Below are positions 9,262 to 21,613 of a stretch of 64,000 nucleotides of DNA, one piece after another (the stretch's first letter is position 1; each line of letters begins with the position of its first letter). The translations under genes were made by a program, and so were the position numbers. Below the pieces are notes generated by a model. The model saw nothing but the letters and a program-made list of their open reading frames with translations, was not told the DNA's origin and searched no databases. The stretch is from Arenicola marina (Eukaryota > Annelida > Polychaeta > Arenicolidae): assembly GCA_964019135.1 (NCBI GenBank), contig OZ025263.1, forward strand, positions 19,197,123 through 19,261,122. The letters are read 5' to 3'.

Positions 9262-12200
9262 GTAAGAGTGGTCTGATATACCACCGGAAACAGCCGAATG
9301 GAGGCAGCTGGCTAGCAAGGTAACTGTGGTCTGCTATACCACCGGAAACAGCCGAATTGTGGCAGCTAGCTGGAAATGTAAGAGTGGTCTGATATACCAT
9401 CGGAAACAGCCGAATGGTGGCAGCTGGCTAGCAGGGTAAGTGTGGTCTGATATACCACCGGAAACAGCCGAATGGTGGCAGCTGGCTGGAAATGTAAGAG
9501 TGGTCTGATATACCACCGGAAACAGCCGAATGGTGGCAGCTGGCTAGCAGGGTAAGTGTGGTCTGATATACCACCGGAAACAGCCGAATGGTGGCAGCTG
9601 GCTAGCAAGGTAAGAGTGGTCTGATATATCACCGGAAACAGCCGAATGGTGGCAGCTGGCTAGCAAAGTGTGAGTGGTCTGATATATCACCGGAAAAGCA
9701 GCTGAATGGGGGCAGCTGGCTAACAAGGTAAGAGTGGTCTGATATACCACCGGAAACAGCCGAATGGTGGCAGCGAGTAGACAAGGTAAGAGTGGTCGGA
9801 TATACCATCGGAAACAGCCGAATGGTGGCAGCTGGCTAGCAAGGTAAGAGTGGTCTGATATACCACCGGAAACAGCCGAATTATGGCAGCGAGTAGGCAA
9901 GGTAAGAGTGGTCTTATATACCACCGGAAACAGCCGAATGGTGGCAGCTGGCTAGCAACGTAAGAGTGGTCTGATATACCACCGGAAACAACCGAATGGT
10001 GGCAGCTGGCTAGCAAGGTGTGAGTGATCTGATATATCACCGGAAACAGCCGAATGGTGGCAGCGAGTAGGCAGGGTGTGAGTGCTCTGATATATCACAG
10101 GAAACAGCCGAATGGTGGCAGCGAGTAGGCAAGGTAAGAGTGGTCTGATATATCACCGGAAAAACAGCCGAATGATGGCAGCTGGCTAGCAAGGTAAGAG
10201 TGGTCTGATATACCACCGAAAACAGCCGAATGGTGGCAGCGAGTAGGCAAGGTAAGAGTGGTCTGATATACCATCGGAAACAGCCGAATGGTGGCAGCTG
10301 GCTGATAAGGTAAGAGTGGTCTGATATACCACCGGAAACAGCCGAATGATGGCAGCTGGCTAGCAAGGTAAGAGTGGTCTGATATACCACCGGAAACAGC
10401 CGAATTATGGCAGCGAGTAGGCAAGGTAAGAGTGGTCTTATATACCACCGGAAACAGCCGAATGGTGGCAGCTGGCTAGCAACGTAAGAGTGGTCTGATA
10501 TACCACCGGAAACAACCGAATGGTGGCAGCTGGCTAGCAAGGTGTGAGTGATCTGATATATCACCGGAAACAGCCGAATGGTGGCAGCGAGTAGGCAGGG
10601 TGTGAGTGCTCTGATATATCACAGGAAACAGCCGAATGGTGGCAGCGAGTAGGCAGGGTGTGAGTGCTCTGATATATCACAGGAAACAGCCGAATGGTGG
10701 CAGCGAGTAGGCAAGGTAAGAGTGGTCTGATATATCACCGGAAAAACAGCCGAATGATGGCAGCTGGCTAGCAAGGTAAGAGTGGTCAGATATACCACCC
10801 AAAACAGCCGAATGGTGGCAGCGAGTAGGCAAGGTAAGAGTGGTCTGATATACCATCGGAAACAGCCGAATGGTGGCAGCTGGCTGATAAGGTAAGAGTG
10901 GTCTGATATACCACCGGAAACAGCCGAATGATGGCAGCTGGCTAGCAAGGTAAGAGTGGTCTGATATACCACCGGCAACAGCCGAATGGTGGCAGCTGGC
11001 TAGCAAGGTAAGAGTGGTCTGATATACCACCGGCAACAGCCGAATGGTGCCAGCGAATAGGCAAAGTAAGAGTGGTCTGATATACCACCGGAAACAGCCG
11101 AATGGTGGCAGCGAGTAGACAAGGTAAGAGTGGTCTGACATACCACCGGAAACAGCCGAATGGTGGCAGCTGGCTAGCAGGGTAAGTGTGGTCTGATATA
11201 CCACCGGAAACAGCCGAATGGTGGCAGCTGGCTAGCAAAGTGTGAGTGGTCTGATATATCACCGGAAAAGCAGCTGAATGGGGGCAGCTGGCTAACAAGG
11301 TAAGAGTGGTCTGATATAACACCGGAAACAGCCGAATGGTGGCAGCGAGTAGACAAGGTAAGAGTGGTCGGATATACCATCGGAAACAGCCGAATGGTGG
11401 CAGCTGGCTAGCAAGGTAAGAGTGGTCTGATATACCACCGGAAACAGCCGAATTATGGCAGCGAGTAGGCAAGGTAAGAGTGGTCTTATATACCACCGGA
11501 AACAGCCGAATGGTGGCAGCTGGCTAGCAACGTAAGAGTGGTCTGATATACCACCGGAAATAACCGAATGGTGGCAGCTGGCTAGCAAGGTGTGAGTGAT
11601 CTGATATATCACCGGAAACAGCCGAATGGTGGCAGCGAGTAGGCAGGGTGTGAGTGCTCTGATATATCACAGGAAACAGCCGAATGGTGGCAGCGAGTAG
11701 GCAGGGTGTGAGTGCTCTGATATATCACAGGAAACAGCCGAATGGTGGCAGCGAGTAGGCAAGGTAAGAGTGGTCTGATATATCACCGGAAAAACAGCCG
11801 AATGATGGCAGCTGGCTAGCAAGGTAAGAGTGGTCTGATATACCACCGAAAACAGCCGAATGGTGGCAGCGAGTAGGCAAGGTAAGAGTGGTCTGATATA
11901 CCATCGGAAACAGCCGAATGGTGGCAGCTGGCTGATAAGGTAAGAGTGGTCTGATATACCACCGGAAACAGCCGAATGATGGCAGCTGGCTAGCAAGGTA
12001 AGAGTGGTCTGATATACCACCGGAAACAGCCGAATTATGGCAGCGAGTAGGCAAGGTAAGAGTGGTCTTATATACCACCGGAAACAGCCGAATGGTGGCA
12101 GCTGGCTAGCAACGTAAGAGTGGTCTGATATACCACCGGAAACAACCGAATGGTGGCAGCTGGCTAGCAAGGTGTGAGTGATCTGATATATCACCGGAAA

Positions 12201-15200
12201 CAGCCGAATGGTGGCAGCGAGTAGGCAGGGTGTGAGTGCTCTGATATATCACAGGAAACAGCCGAATGGTGGCAGCGAGTAGGCAGGGTGTGAGTGCTCT
12301 GATATATCACAGGAAACAGCCGAATGGTGGCAGCGAGTAGGCAAGGTAAGAGTGGTCTGATATATCACCGGAAAAACAGCCGAATGATGGCAGCTGGCTA
12401 GCAAGGTAAGAGTGGTCAGATATACCACCCAAAACAGCCGAATGGTGGCAGCGAGTAGGCAAGGTAAGAGTGGTCTGATATACCATCGGAAACAGCCGAA
12501 TGGTGGCAGCTGGCTGATAAGGTAAGAGTGGTCTGATATACCACCGGAAACAGCCGAATGATGGCAGCTGGCTAGCAAGGTAAGAGTGGTCTGATATACC
12601 ACCGGCAACAGCCGAATGGTGGCAGCTGGCTAGCAAGGTAAGAGTGGTCTGATATACCACCGGCAACAGCCGAATGGTGCCAGCGAATAGGCAAAGTAAG
12701 AGTGGTCTGATATACCACCGGAAACAGCCGAATGGTGGCAGCGAGTAGACAAGGTAAGAGTGGTCTGACATACCACCGGAAACAGCCGAATGGTGGCAGC
12801 TGGCTAGCAGGGTAAGTGTGGTCTGATATACCACCGGAAACAGCCGAATGGTGGTAGCTGGCTAGCAAAGTGTGAGTGGTCTGATATATCTCCGGAAAAG
12901 CAGCTGAATGGGGGCAGCTGGCTAACAAGGTAAGAGTGGTCTGATATACCACCGGAAACAGCCGAATGGTGGCAGCGAGTAGACAAGGTAAGAGTGGTCG
13001 GATATACCATCGGAAACAGCCGAATGGTGGCAGCTGGCTAGCAAGGTAAGAGTGGTCTGATATACCACCGGAAACACCCGAATTATGGCAGCGAGTAGGC
13101 AAGGTAAGAGTGGTCTTATATACCACCGGAAACAGCCGAATGGTGGCAGCTGGCTAGCAACGTAAGAGTGGTCTGATATACCACCGGAAACAACCGAATG
13201 GTGGCAGCTGGCTAGCAAGGTGTGAGTGATCTGATATATCACCGGAAACAGCCGAATGGTGGCAGCGAGTAGGCAGGGTGTGAGTGCTCTGATATATCAC
13301 AGGAAACAGCCGAATGGTGGCAGCGAGTAGGCAGGGTGTGAGTGCTCTGATATATCACAGGAAACAGCCGAATGGTGGCAGCGAGTAGGCAAGGTAAGAG
13401 TGGTCTGATATATCACCGGAAAAACAGCCGAATGATGGCAGCTGGCTAGCAAGGTAAGAGTGGTCTGATATACCACCGAAAACAGCCGAATGGTGGCAGC
13501 GAGTAGGCAAGGTAAGAGTGGTCTGATATACCATCGGAAACAGCCGAATGGTGGCAGCTGGCTGATAAGGTAAGAGTGGTCTGATATACCACCGGAAACA
13601 GCCGAATGATGGCAGCTGGCTAGCAAGGTAAGAGTGGTCTGATATACCACCGGAAGCAGCCGAATTATGGCAGCGAGTAGGCAAGGTAAGAGTGGTCTTA
13701 TATACCACCGGAAACAGCCGAATGGTGGCAGCTGGCTAGCAACGTAAGAGTGGTCTGATATACCACCGGAAACAACCGAATGGTGGCAGCTGGCTAGCAA
13801 GGTGTGAGTGATCTGATATATCACCGGAAACAGCCGAATGGTGGCAGCGAGTAGGCAGGGTGTGAGTGCTCTGATATATCACAGGAAACAGCCGAATGGT
13901 GGCAGCGAGTAGGCAGGGTGTGAGTGCTCTGATATATCACAGGAAACAGCCGAATGGTGGCAGCGAGTAGGCAAGGTAAGAGTGGTCTGATATATCACCG
14001 GAAAAACAGCCGAATGATGGCAGCTGGCTAGCAAGGTAAGAGTGGTCTGATATACCACCGAAAACAGCCGAATGGTGGCAGCGAGTAGGCAAGGTAAGAG
14101 TGGTCTGATATACCATCGGAAACAGCCGAATGGTGGCAGCTGGCTGATAAGGTAAGAGTGGTCTGATATACCACCGGAAACAGCCGAATGATGGCAGCTG
14201 GCTAGCAAGGTAAGAGTGGTCTGATATACCACCGGCAACAGCCGAATGGTGGCAGCTGGCTAGCAAGGTAAGAGTGGTCTGATATACCACCGGCAACAGC
14301 CGAATGGTGCCAGCGAATAGGCAAAGTAAGAGTGGTCTGATATACCACCGGAAACAGCCGAATGGTGGCAGCTGGCTAGCCAAGTCACAGTGGTCTCATA
14401 TAATAGTAAGAGTGGTCTGATATGCCACCGGAAACAGTGGCATGGCGGCAGCTGGCTGACAAGGTAAGATTGGTCTGATATACCACCGACAACAGCCGAA
14501 TGGTGGCAGCGAGTAGGCAAGGTAAGAGTGGTCTGATATACCATCAGAAACAGCCGAATGGTGGCAGCTGGTCAGCAAGGTAAGAGTGGTCTAATATACC
14601 ACCGGAAACAGCCGAATTGTGGCAGCTGGCTAGCAAGGTAAGAGTGGTCTGCTATACCACCGGAAACAGCCGAATGGTGGCAGCTGGCTAGCAACGTAAG
14701 AGTGGTCTGATATACCACCGGAAACAGCCGAATGGTGGTAGCTGGCTAGCAAGGTGTGAGTGGTCTGATATATCACCGGAAACAGCCGAATGGTGGCAGC
14801 GAGTAGGCAAGGTAAGGGTGGTCTTATATACCACCGGAAACAGCCGAATGGTGGCAGCTGGCTAGCAACGTAAGACTGGTCTGATATACCACCGGAAACA
14901 GCCGAATGGTGGCAGCGAGTAGGCAAGGTAAGAGTGGTCTTATATACCACCGGAAACAGCCGAATGGTGGCAGCTGGCTAGCAAGGTAAGAGTGGTCTGA
15001 TATACCACCGGAAACAGCCGAATTGTGGCTGCGAGTAGGCAAGGTAAGAGTGGTCTTATATACCACCGGAAACAGCCGAATGGTGGCAGCTGGCTAGCAA
15101 CGTAAGAGTGGTCTGATATACCACCGGAAACAACCGAATGGTGGCAGCTGGCTAGCAAGGTAAGGGTGGTCTGATATACCACCGGAAACAGCCGAATGGT

Positions 15201-15343
15201 GGCAGCTGGCTAGCAAGGTAAGAGTGGTCTGATATACCACCGGCAACAGCCGAATGGTGCCAGCGAATAGGCAAAGTAAGAGTGGTCTGATATACCACCG
15301 GAAACAGCCGAATTGTGGCAGCGAGTAGGCAAGGTAAGAGTCC
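9226..15343 (+). repeat. 58-bp minisatellite spanning an exon-intron junction, about 105 copies
   Basis: The unit runs from CCGGAAACAGCCGAATGGTG through GGCAAG/GTAAGAGTGGTCTGATATACCA. The first part equals the 3' end of the decarboxylase exon C and the second the start of its intron, so nearly every unit carries a consensus 5' splice site (AAG/GTAAGA). Main variants are GCGAGTAGGCAAG and GCTGGCTAGCAAG before the donor, and GTGTGAG or GTAAGAG after it. A higher-order period of about 1,630 bp repeats three times (blocks starting near 10037, 11667 and 13297) with almost no differences, showing recent block amplification. Long open frames on the minus strand are by-products of the repeat. Confidence 0.95.
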
Positions 15344-15680
15344 TGCACGGATATGTTGTTTGTGTTTTCCGCAGTGAGTTGTCTGACATTTGAACTACAG
15401 CTTTGGAGTCATCTTGTTGTCTAAACTATGAGTTTGAAGTGAAATGAAAGAAATATAATATGATACGGATTTGGAAAAAAAATTGCTGCCTATCAAGTTA
15501 AAGGACGATATTTCTAAATTGAGACCCTATAGCAATGCATTAGTAAGTATAAAGGCTAACATTGTTCGTATATACAACAGTAATCCGATAGGTTTTAATA
15601 ATATGTACAACTGTTATATATTGATTTTCTACACTACAATCATTGATCCAATCGAATGTAGTCGTGCAAATAATTTGACC
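15344..15680. other. No supported gene downstream of the 58-bp array
   Basis: The intron-like sequence continues. A possible acceptor TGTTTTCCGCAG (about 15395) is followed by a sequence with immediate stops that does not look like the next decarboxylase exon. I saw no match to the family's conserved C-terminal end up to 22 kb. Confidence 0.4.
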
Positions 15681-16156
15681 TATCAGTTTAGTTTATTGTT
15701 CTAACTAGACTGGTGGCTTCAATCCTCTAGTTTATAATTCAACCTAGACTGGTGGTTTCAATCCTCTGGTTTATCTTACTAACTGGACTGATAGCTTCAA
15801 TCCTCTAGCTTATTGTTCTACCTAGACTGGTGGTAAATTTCAATCATCTGGTTTATCTTACTAACTAGACCGGTGGCTTTAATCCTCTTGTTTATCGTGC
15901 TACTTAAACTGGTGGCTTCAATCCTCTATTTTATGGTTTTAACTAGACTAGTGGCTTCAATCCTCTAGTTTATCGCACTATCTAGACTGGTGACTTCAAT
16001 CCTCTAGTTTATCGTTCTGACTACACTTGTGACTTCAATCCTCTAGTTTATCGTTCTAACTACACTGGCGGCTTCAATCCTCTAGTTTATCGCACTATCT
16101 AGACTGGTGGCTTTAATCCTCTAGTTTATCGTTCTAACTAGACTGGTGGCTTCAAC
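15680..16156. repeat. 39-bp minisatellite, about 12 copies
   Basis: Imperfect tandem copies of CTAGACTGGTGGCTTCAATC followed by CTCTAGTTTATCGTTCTAA. Unlike the 58-bp and 51-bp arrays it carries no splice-donor motif. Confidence 0.9.
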
Positions 16157-16159
16157 AAA

Positions 16160-17690
16160 GGATGGAAAGCCAATTGAGCTTTATCGTTTTATACAATATA
16201 AACGACGCTCGACGCTGATTGGTTGACAATTCCCAAACCTTGAAGTTGATTGAAACTTTTGAACATGCGCTAAGCTTACAATGCGTGGAAAACCGGCCCT
16301 CCAACTGCAGAGTTGCTCGAAAACTTGATTTCTTGCAATGAACTTTACAACGTATTGCATCGTGTGACAATGTCATTACGGGGATTGCCAAGTCGAAAGG
16401 CATGGCCATCGTGATCCGGAGGCAGAAACTATGGCAAGCCGAAACGTTATCTATATATACATGTATTACGAACTTCTGACAATACTATTACCGCGGGACG
16501 TATTCGTAAGAAGGTATTACACAAATTCCGACTTTCATTTGCTTGGTTTTTCTAATATAAATTATAGTGTTAGTTGTATATTCAGGACGCTTTACCACTG
16601 TTGGTCATATCGCGTAAATGGGAGAAGGAAGGGAGAGTGAAGCCGGTTCTAGGACCACTCCCCCAGCCCCCGGACAACAATTTTGACTCCTACTTGTGAC
16701 GTCAAAGCGCACTCGGCTATCTTCGGTGCGTGGTCGGGAAAGTCCGTCATGGCTGACACAAAAATTGATATTGCGACCCTATGTCGGCGAGTTTTTGTTA
16801 AAACACCTATCTCATCCGATTTTTGTAGCTCTAATGCCTAGCCTTTTACGAAAATGACCCCCTCTGAATTTTCACGCACTTTAAGCCGGATAATAGAATT
16901 TCTTAGGATTTGCATATTTTGTAATATGCTTTGCACACTTGTGTAAATCCTTAAGACTGCGAAGTGAGAGGTTTTTCTCTCAATAGATCGGCCGTTCATA
17001 CCTCTCTGAGCAATTGCGCATGCCTTAAAGTAGGTTACGCAGTGCATAAGCCATTTTCACGTTCCGCCGCCATATTGGATGTCGCCACCTAGCGAGTAAA
17101 CGGGGGACTACCAGAGGGGAACGGGCTGGTTGCCGCTTCGCCTCTCAACCTTGTGTTCACTGTAAACCACCGAATCCCTGGGCCGAAAACTACTACCTTA
17201 AGTTCCCGTCGACCGACACGGCAGACTCGCGGCTATGTTTGGAGAAAACAACAAAACACCTGGTAAGGGTGAAAATGGGGTTCATTAATAAAGGTAATGG
17301 CCAGCCGGCAGCGGTACGCGCGTGCGCAACCTGAACATTGGCATCGCGCAGAGAGCTGAGACCTAACGCGTGTGTTAGCACCCAAGGTGGGGCAGCAGTC
17401 ACCACCCACACGCGTAATACAAAGTGATGTACGAATAAAAAGAAACTTAGACCATAAGGCAACTCGGCGGCGATGGGGATGGACGGTGGGAAAACGAGTG
17501 AAATGAGACTGCCGGCTTGGATTATAAAATGCATTAAACTTGTGACTGACAGCTATTTGGGTCACAGGTAAACGGCTTAGTAAGCGGTAAAGTTTGCGTT
17601 CGCCGATGGTGCGGGCTGCGGCAGGTTGTAGTTATTTCAGGACCAGTGTCAAGCCTGGTGAGGACAGGAGAGGGGGATTCCGGGGAGTGG
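16160..17690. other. No supported gene; one repeat fragment and a possible YY1-type start
   Basis: GGTCATATCGCG ... GAAGGAAGGGAGAGTG at about 16603-16640 repeats almost exactly at 27407-27443, so both are pieces of one dispersed repeat. On the minus strand CCAATATGGCGGCGGAACG (about 17079-17061) looks like a YY1-type translation initiator, but the frame closes after 12 codons and no following exon is evident. Confidence 0.35.
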
Positions 17691-17699
17691 GGGGCAGGA

Positions 17700-19868
17700 G
17701 AATCATTTTTCCTTTTTTTAAAGAAATCTTTTTATTATCCGAAAAGCGGCATATAACACATTGACAATATCGTCACATCTAAGTATCAGCGATGACATCA
17801 TATATTGGGTCCCAGTTGGCTTTAAAACTCTCCCTCGCTCTTCCCGGTTTTTCTGCCACTCTGCTCTCTAGCTCAAAATAGTATTTTATAAGCCGAATTA
17901 TAGCCGTTACGTTTGGGGTATCTCCTTTCCACTTACAAAGATATATATGATATTTGGTAACAATGAAAATAAGATTAATCATTTTTTTTATGTGGTGAAG
18001 CTGCCCAGAGTATAGCAGATGTGAAGTTTATATATTTACTAAAGTTGGATCGGCTTGACTCCTCTAACCATGCGCCTATGTTTTCCCATATCTGCTTTAC
18101 TATGACACAATCCTAAAACATATATTCTATTGCTTCGTCATTCTGGTTACATAAGGCGCATCTGTTTGATTCAGCCAATTTTCACAAAAACAAGTATAGT
18201 AGGAGTTGGTAACCATATTTCTACACACAAAATTATACTGGAAACCCCGCAGTCGTTCGTCCAGGGTGGAGCTCAAGGGTAACATGAATTGTTCACCATT
18301 GGTATTCATCAATATCTTGGTTAACCATCTCTTCCCATTTCGATTCACTTGTCTTGGCAAAAGTACACTTTTTCACGAGTAGCTTATAGACAACATTACA
18401 AATTCTCCCATTCTGCCTTTAAAATATATACACTCTCTATACTAGGTTGCTTTTTCCGCTGATCTTGGCATTGTGCTCTCAATTATCTGGGAAAGCTATG
18501 CATTAAACTATCCTCGAAGTTCATAATAACATTATGCCTTTTACAAAACTCGCTCCACCCATAGGGAGAACCGTCTTCACTTAGCATATCGTTATAGAAA
18601 ATCACCCTTTTCTTCGTAACTTCAGCTTTTCGTCGAGTAAGATTTTCGTTTTTTAAGAAGTAAGAATTCCAAATTGGCGCATCAAAAGGATGCTCCGCAC
18701 GTATTATATTTTTGACATGAATCCATTTTCTTAAAACGTCTGACCGAAAAGGGTTTGCTTTCGCTTCCAACAGATGCAGCGATTGCGGGTCAAGCTCCTA
18801 ACATAAGGTTTTGTCTTCGCAAATAGTTTCAGTAAAGAGGTTTTGCCAGGCTCCTTCAGTGGCACCTAGTCTTTTTATCCAAGTAATCTTTAGCGCCTTT
18901 ATAAAGGATGTTATGTGGATCAGGTTTAGACCCGTCCTCTACCTGTTGTACCATGCGTTTCAGCGCAATCTTAGACCGTATTTTCTTCCCCAAAGAGGAC
19001 CGTACAATACCCTCAAGACGATTCACAAATGATTTTTCTGGTAGGGGCGGAACAGATAAAACGTGCACCAACTTCGGTATAGCTAAAGTTGTCAAAACTG
19101 ATACCCTGCATCTTAACGACAGCTTTACGTCGCCCATAAGCTGTTAACATATTTTCAACTTCTACCCCCATCAAGATTTAATTTAGGTACTTTAGTTAGA
19201 TCAATGTCAAATGGTATCCCTAGCAGTACTAGCAAAACTTGTGACCCAACAAAGTTCTAGATCTGTACATATGTTATCTTTATATTTTGGCCTTCTTCCC
19301 AGCCACACTGCCTTCGTTTTGTCGACATTTATCTTCAAAGCTGAACATTTGCTAAACGCCTCTAATATCCGCATAGCAGCTCTCAAAGAACCTTCACTGC
19401 CTTCCAAGAACAGAAAAGTGTCATCGACATGTTGATCGAGTTTGTACAAATGCTGGAAAAATTAATAGCTCTGATATTACTGTCATTCTTAATTACCATA
19501 GAGAGTGGCTCAACGGCCAAGACAAATAAATACGGTGACAAGGTGACCTTGTCTACACCCTCTCCACTTTAAAGAAGTCTGACAAGTCGCTATTGTTAAA
19601 GACACGGCTAGCTATTAGATTCAAAATATAAAATATTACAATATATCCTAAACGACTCACCAAAACCGTATTCATTTAGTACTCGTGTTGTATATGACCA
19701 GTTCACCGTATCGAAGGCCTTTTCGAAATCTATTAACAGTAGCAATGCTGTCTTATTTTGTTCTTTTAAATAATGCATAACATCGTAGACTAGCCTCGTG
19801 TTTTCGTCAATAAAACGAACACTTTGATCTGAACTAATAATATGTGGAAATACTTTTTTCATGCTCAA
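17700..19868 (-). mobile_element. 5'-truncated L1/Tx1-like LINE
   Basis: Minus-strand pieces in order: RT palm segment ENTRLVYDVMHYLKEQ ... LLLIDFEKAFDTVNWS (19868-19610), active-site region reading HVDDTFLFLEGSEGSL (about 19440-19390) with HVDD where the family has YADD, then C-terminal segments including GFQYNFVCRNMVTNSY (about 18250) and a Cys-containing CALCNQNDEAIEY (about 18150). The ORF ends near 17780. Several frameshifts and stops separate the pieces, so it is inactive. No 5' part or endonuclease is present; the break is next to a TATATGGGT microsatellite. Confidence 0.75.
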
Positions 19869-19907
19869 AGCCTCACTCCCGACAGAATCCTCTGCGTTAA
19901 GATTAAA

Positions 19908-19995
19908 TGTTATATGGGCTATATGGGTTATATGGGTTATATGGGTGTTATATGGAATATATGGGTTATATTGGGGTTATGTGGGTTATATGAGG
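19908..19995. repeat. TATATGGGT microsatellite
   Basis: About eight or nine imperfect copies of a 9-base unit (TATATGGGT) directly beside the truncated 5' end of the LINE. Confidence 0.85.
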
Positions 19996-20039
19996 CGCCA
20001 ATTGTTCCTATATTCCCTTTGTCCTGTTTTGGGGGAGGC

Positions 20040-20130
20040 GTACCTAATACAATGCTGGGTTTGGGAGGGTTCCGCTGCAACCTCCCCCCTTTTTTCACCC
20101 CCACGAACCGTTCGGAAAGGGTATTTCACC
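20040..20130 (-). repeat. Diverged copy of the GC-rich repeat family
   Basis: CCGTTCGGAAAGGGTATTTCAC (about 20106-20127) is the reverse complement of the GATATTTCC/CCGAGCGG motif of the elements near 6.2 and 63.55 kb, with a few mismatches, and is flanked by similar C runs. Confidence 0.4.
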
Positions 20131-21310
20131 TCGATGGCGTTTACATCGATACTAGGAATCGAGGCGGAAGTGCAAACAATGGAACAGCGTACAATGTTAT
20201 TTGCATGCATGAAGCATGATGTCAAATAACTAATAGTGGTATCGGGGGGGCATATCTGTGGCTCAATGTCTTAGTTTGATTGCATGTCTAGATGCGCGCG
20301 GGTTTATTTACTGTAGCACATTTTACTAAATACATACACCAACCCCCACCGCTCGCCCATTGCAACACGGCGCGCTGCTATTGTATCTCATCAGACTGTG
20401 TAATCACAAGGGCCCCTGAGAGGGGCGAGGAGTGGGGGGGGGGGGGGGGTAGCCATGTCGCATGTCGATTTTAAGAAAAGGTTCATGTCGCGCGTCGCTA
20501 AGTGTAAAGCCGTGTCGGTACTGTCGCTAAATGGCACCACGCATGAAATACGCACCAGATTATGTGCAGAAATTCAGGGGATACGAGTGATAATTCAACC
20601 AAATATTGAAATAAACTGTTACGCGAGACTTCAGGAAAATAGGTAGCACGAGTGCCAGGGAAAGTCGGAGATATTGCACTGGAAAGGTATTAATTTATTC
20701 CGTAATTATACAGTTGGTTACATTGGTTACAATTGGTTTAATTAATGCTTATAAATGCACGAACCACTTACTAATCCTTATGCAAGACAATTGTACGTAT
20801 ACATTCATAAGTAACTATATTATTGAGACAGCCAAAACTGGTGCGAAAATAACACACAACAGAAACCTTCAAGACAGAATGTTTTGTATTACAAAACGTT
20901 AGGTAAAGGCAAAACCTTGATTTTGTGCTATAGTTAATTGTATTTGGTCTGCAAGATAACAACATTGATCAAATAATTGTCAAGAAACGCCTGCGCTAAG
21001 ATACAACTCAAGCGGTGATTCAAAACACAGCTAGAACAGGGCAACGAACACAAACAGACGACTTATTATATTTTTCTATATACAAATAACGAGAATGTAT
21101 GCTGGAAACTGATGAACGGTTATATTAATACAATGCCATTTGGGGTGTTGTTATTATTAAACATATGCTTTAACACAACCTTCATTAATCAGTAACAGAA
21201 AAGACATTTTATCCTCGGTAGGTCATATCTCGACACTGATAGTCTGGTCTACGATTAACCTAATAATCTTTACAAAGAAAGACACAGAACCTTCATCCAC
21301 CATAAATATA
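20130..21310. other. No supported gene
   Basis: AT-rich sequence with a G homopolymer near 20436. Short open frames here have no recognisable motif. Confidence 0.45.
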
Positions 21311-21321
21311 TACATTTGCAC

Positions 21322-21405
21322 AGGTGGGTTCAAACCGGCCGCTTGGGCTGGCGTATCGGAGCACACTCGACAGTAGCCGAAGGCGCTATACACTAGGCCA
21401 CGGGA
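21322..21405 (-). repeat. tRNA-derived sequence (SINE head)
   Basis: Minus strand: GTGGCCTAGTGTATAGCGCC (A-box type, about 21400) and CGGTTTGAACCC (B-box type, about 21330), with tRNA-like spacing plus an insertion. No complete cloverleaf. Confidence 0.5.
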
Positions 21406-21613
21406 TTACCACATGTGGGTCTTGCATATCAATCTATGAAAGGAGTTACAACTGGTCAGCGCGAACATCAACTGAACCGAATAGAAAGAAGCCCCATATT
21501 GTTCATAACATAACTCTCCAGTCTTCTTTTGGTAGTGTGTATCACTGATCCATACTACATATAATGCGTATCCGTAACCCGACATCATACAATATACAAT
21601 AACCAGTTAGTAG

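Noticed and set aside
9188-15348. Many overlapping minus-strand open frames of 60-184 codons (TTLTLLASCHHSAVSGG type)
   Set aside because: They are the reverse strand of the 58-bp tandem repeat; open frames arise because the unit lacks stops in some frames. The coding sense of the unit is on the plus strand, as the end of the decarboxylase exon.
17193-17565. Minus-strand frames of 110-113 codons
   Set aside because: Two overlapping frames of similar length in a GC-richer patch, neither with a domain, conserved motif or splice context.
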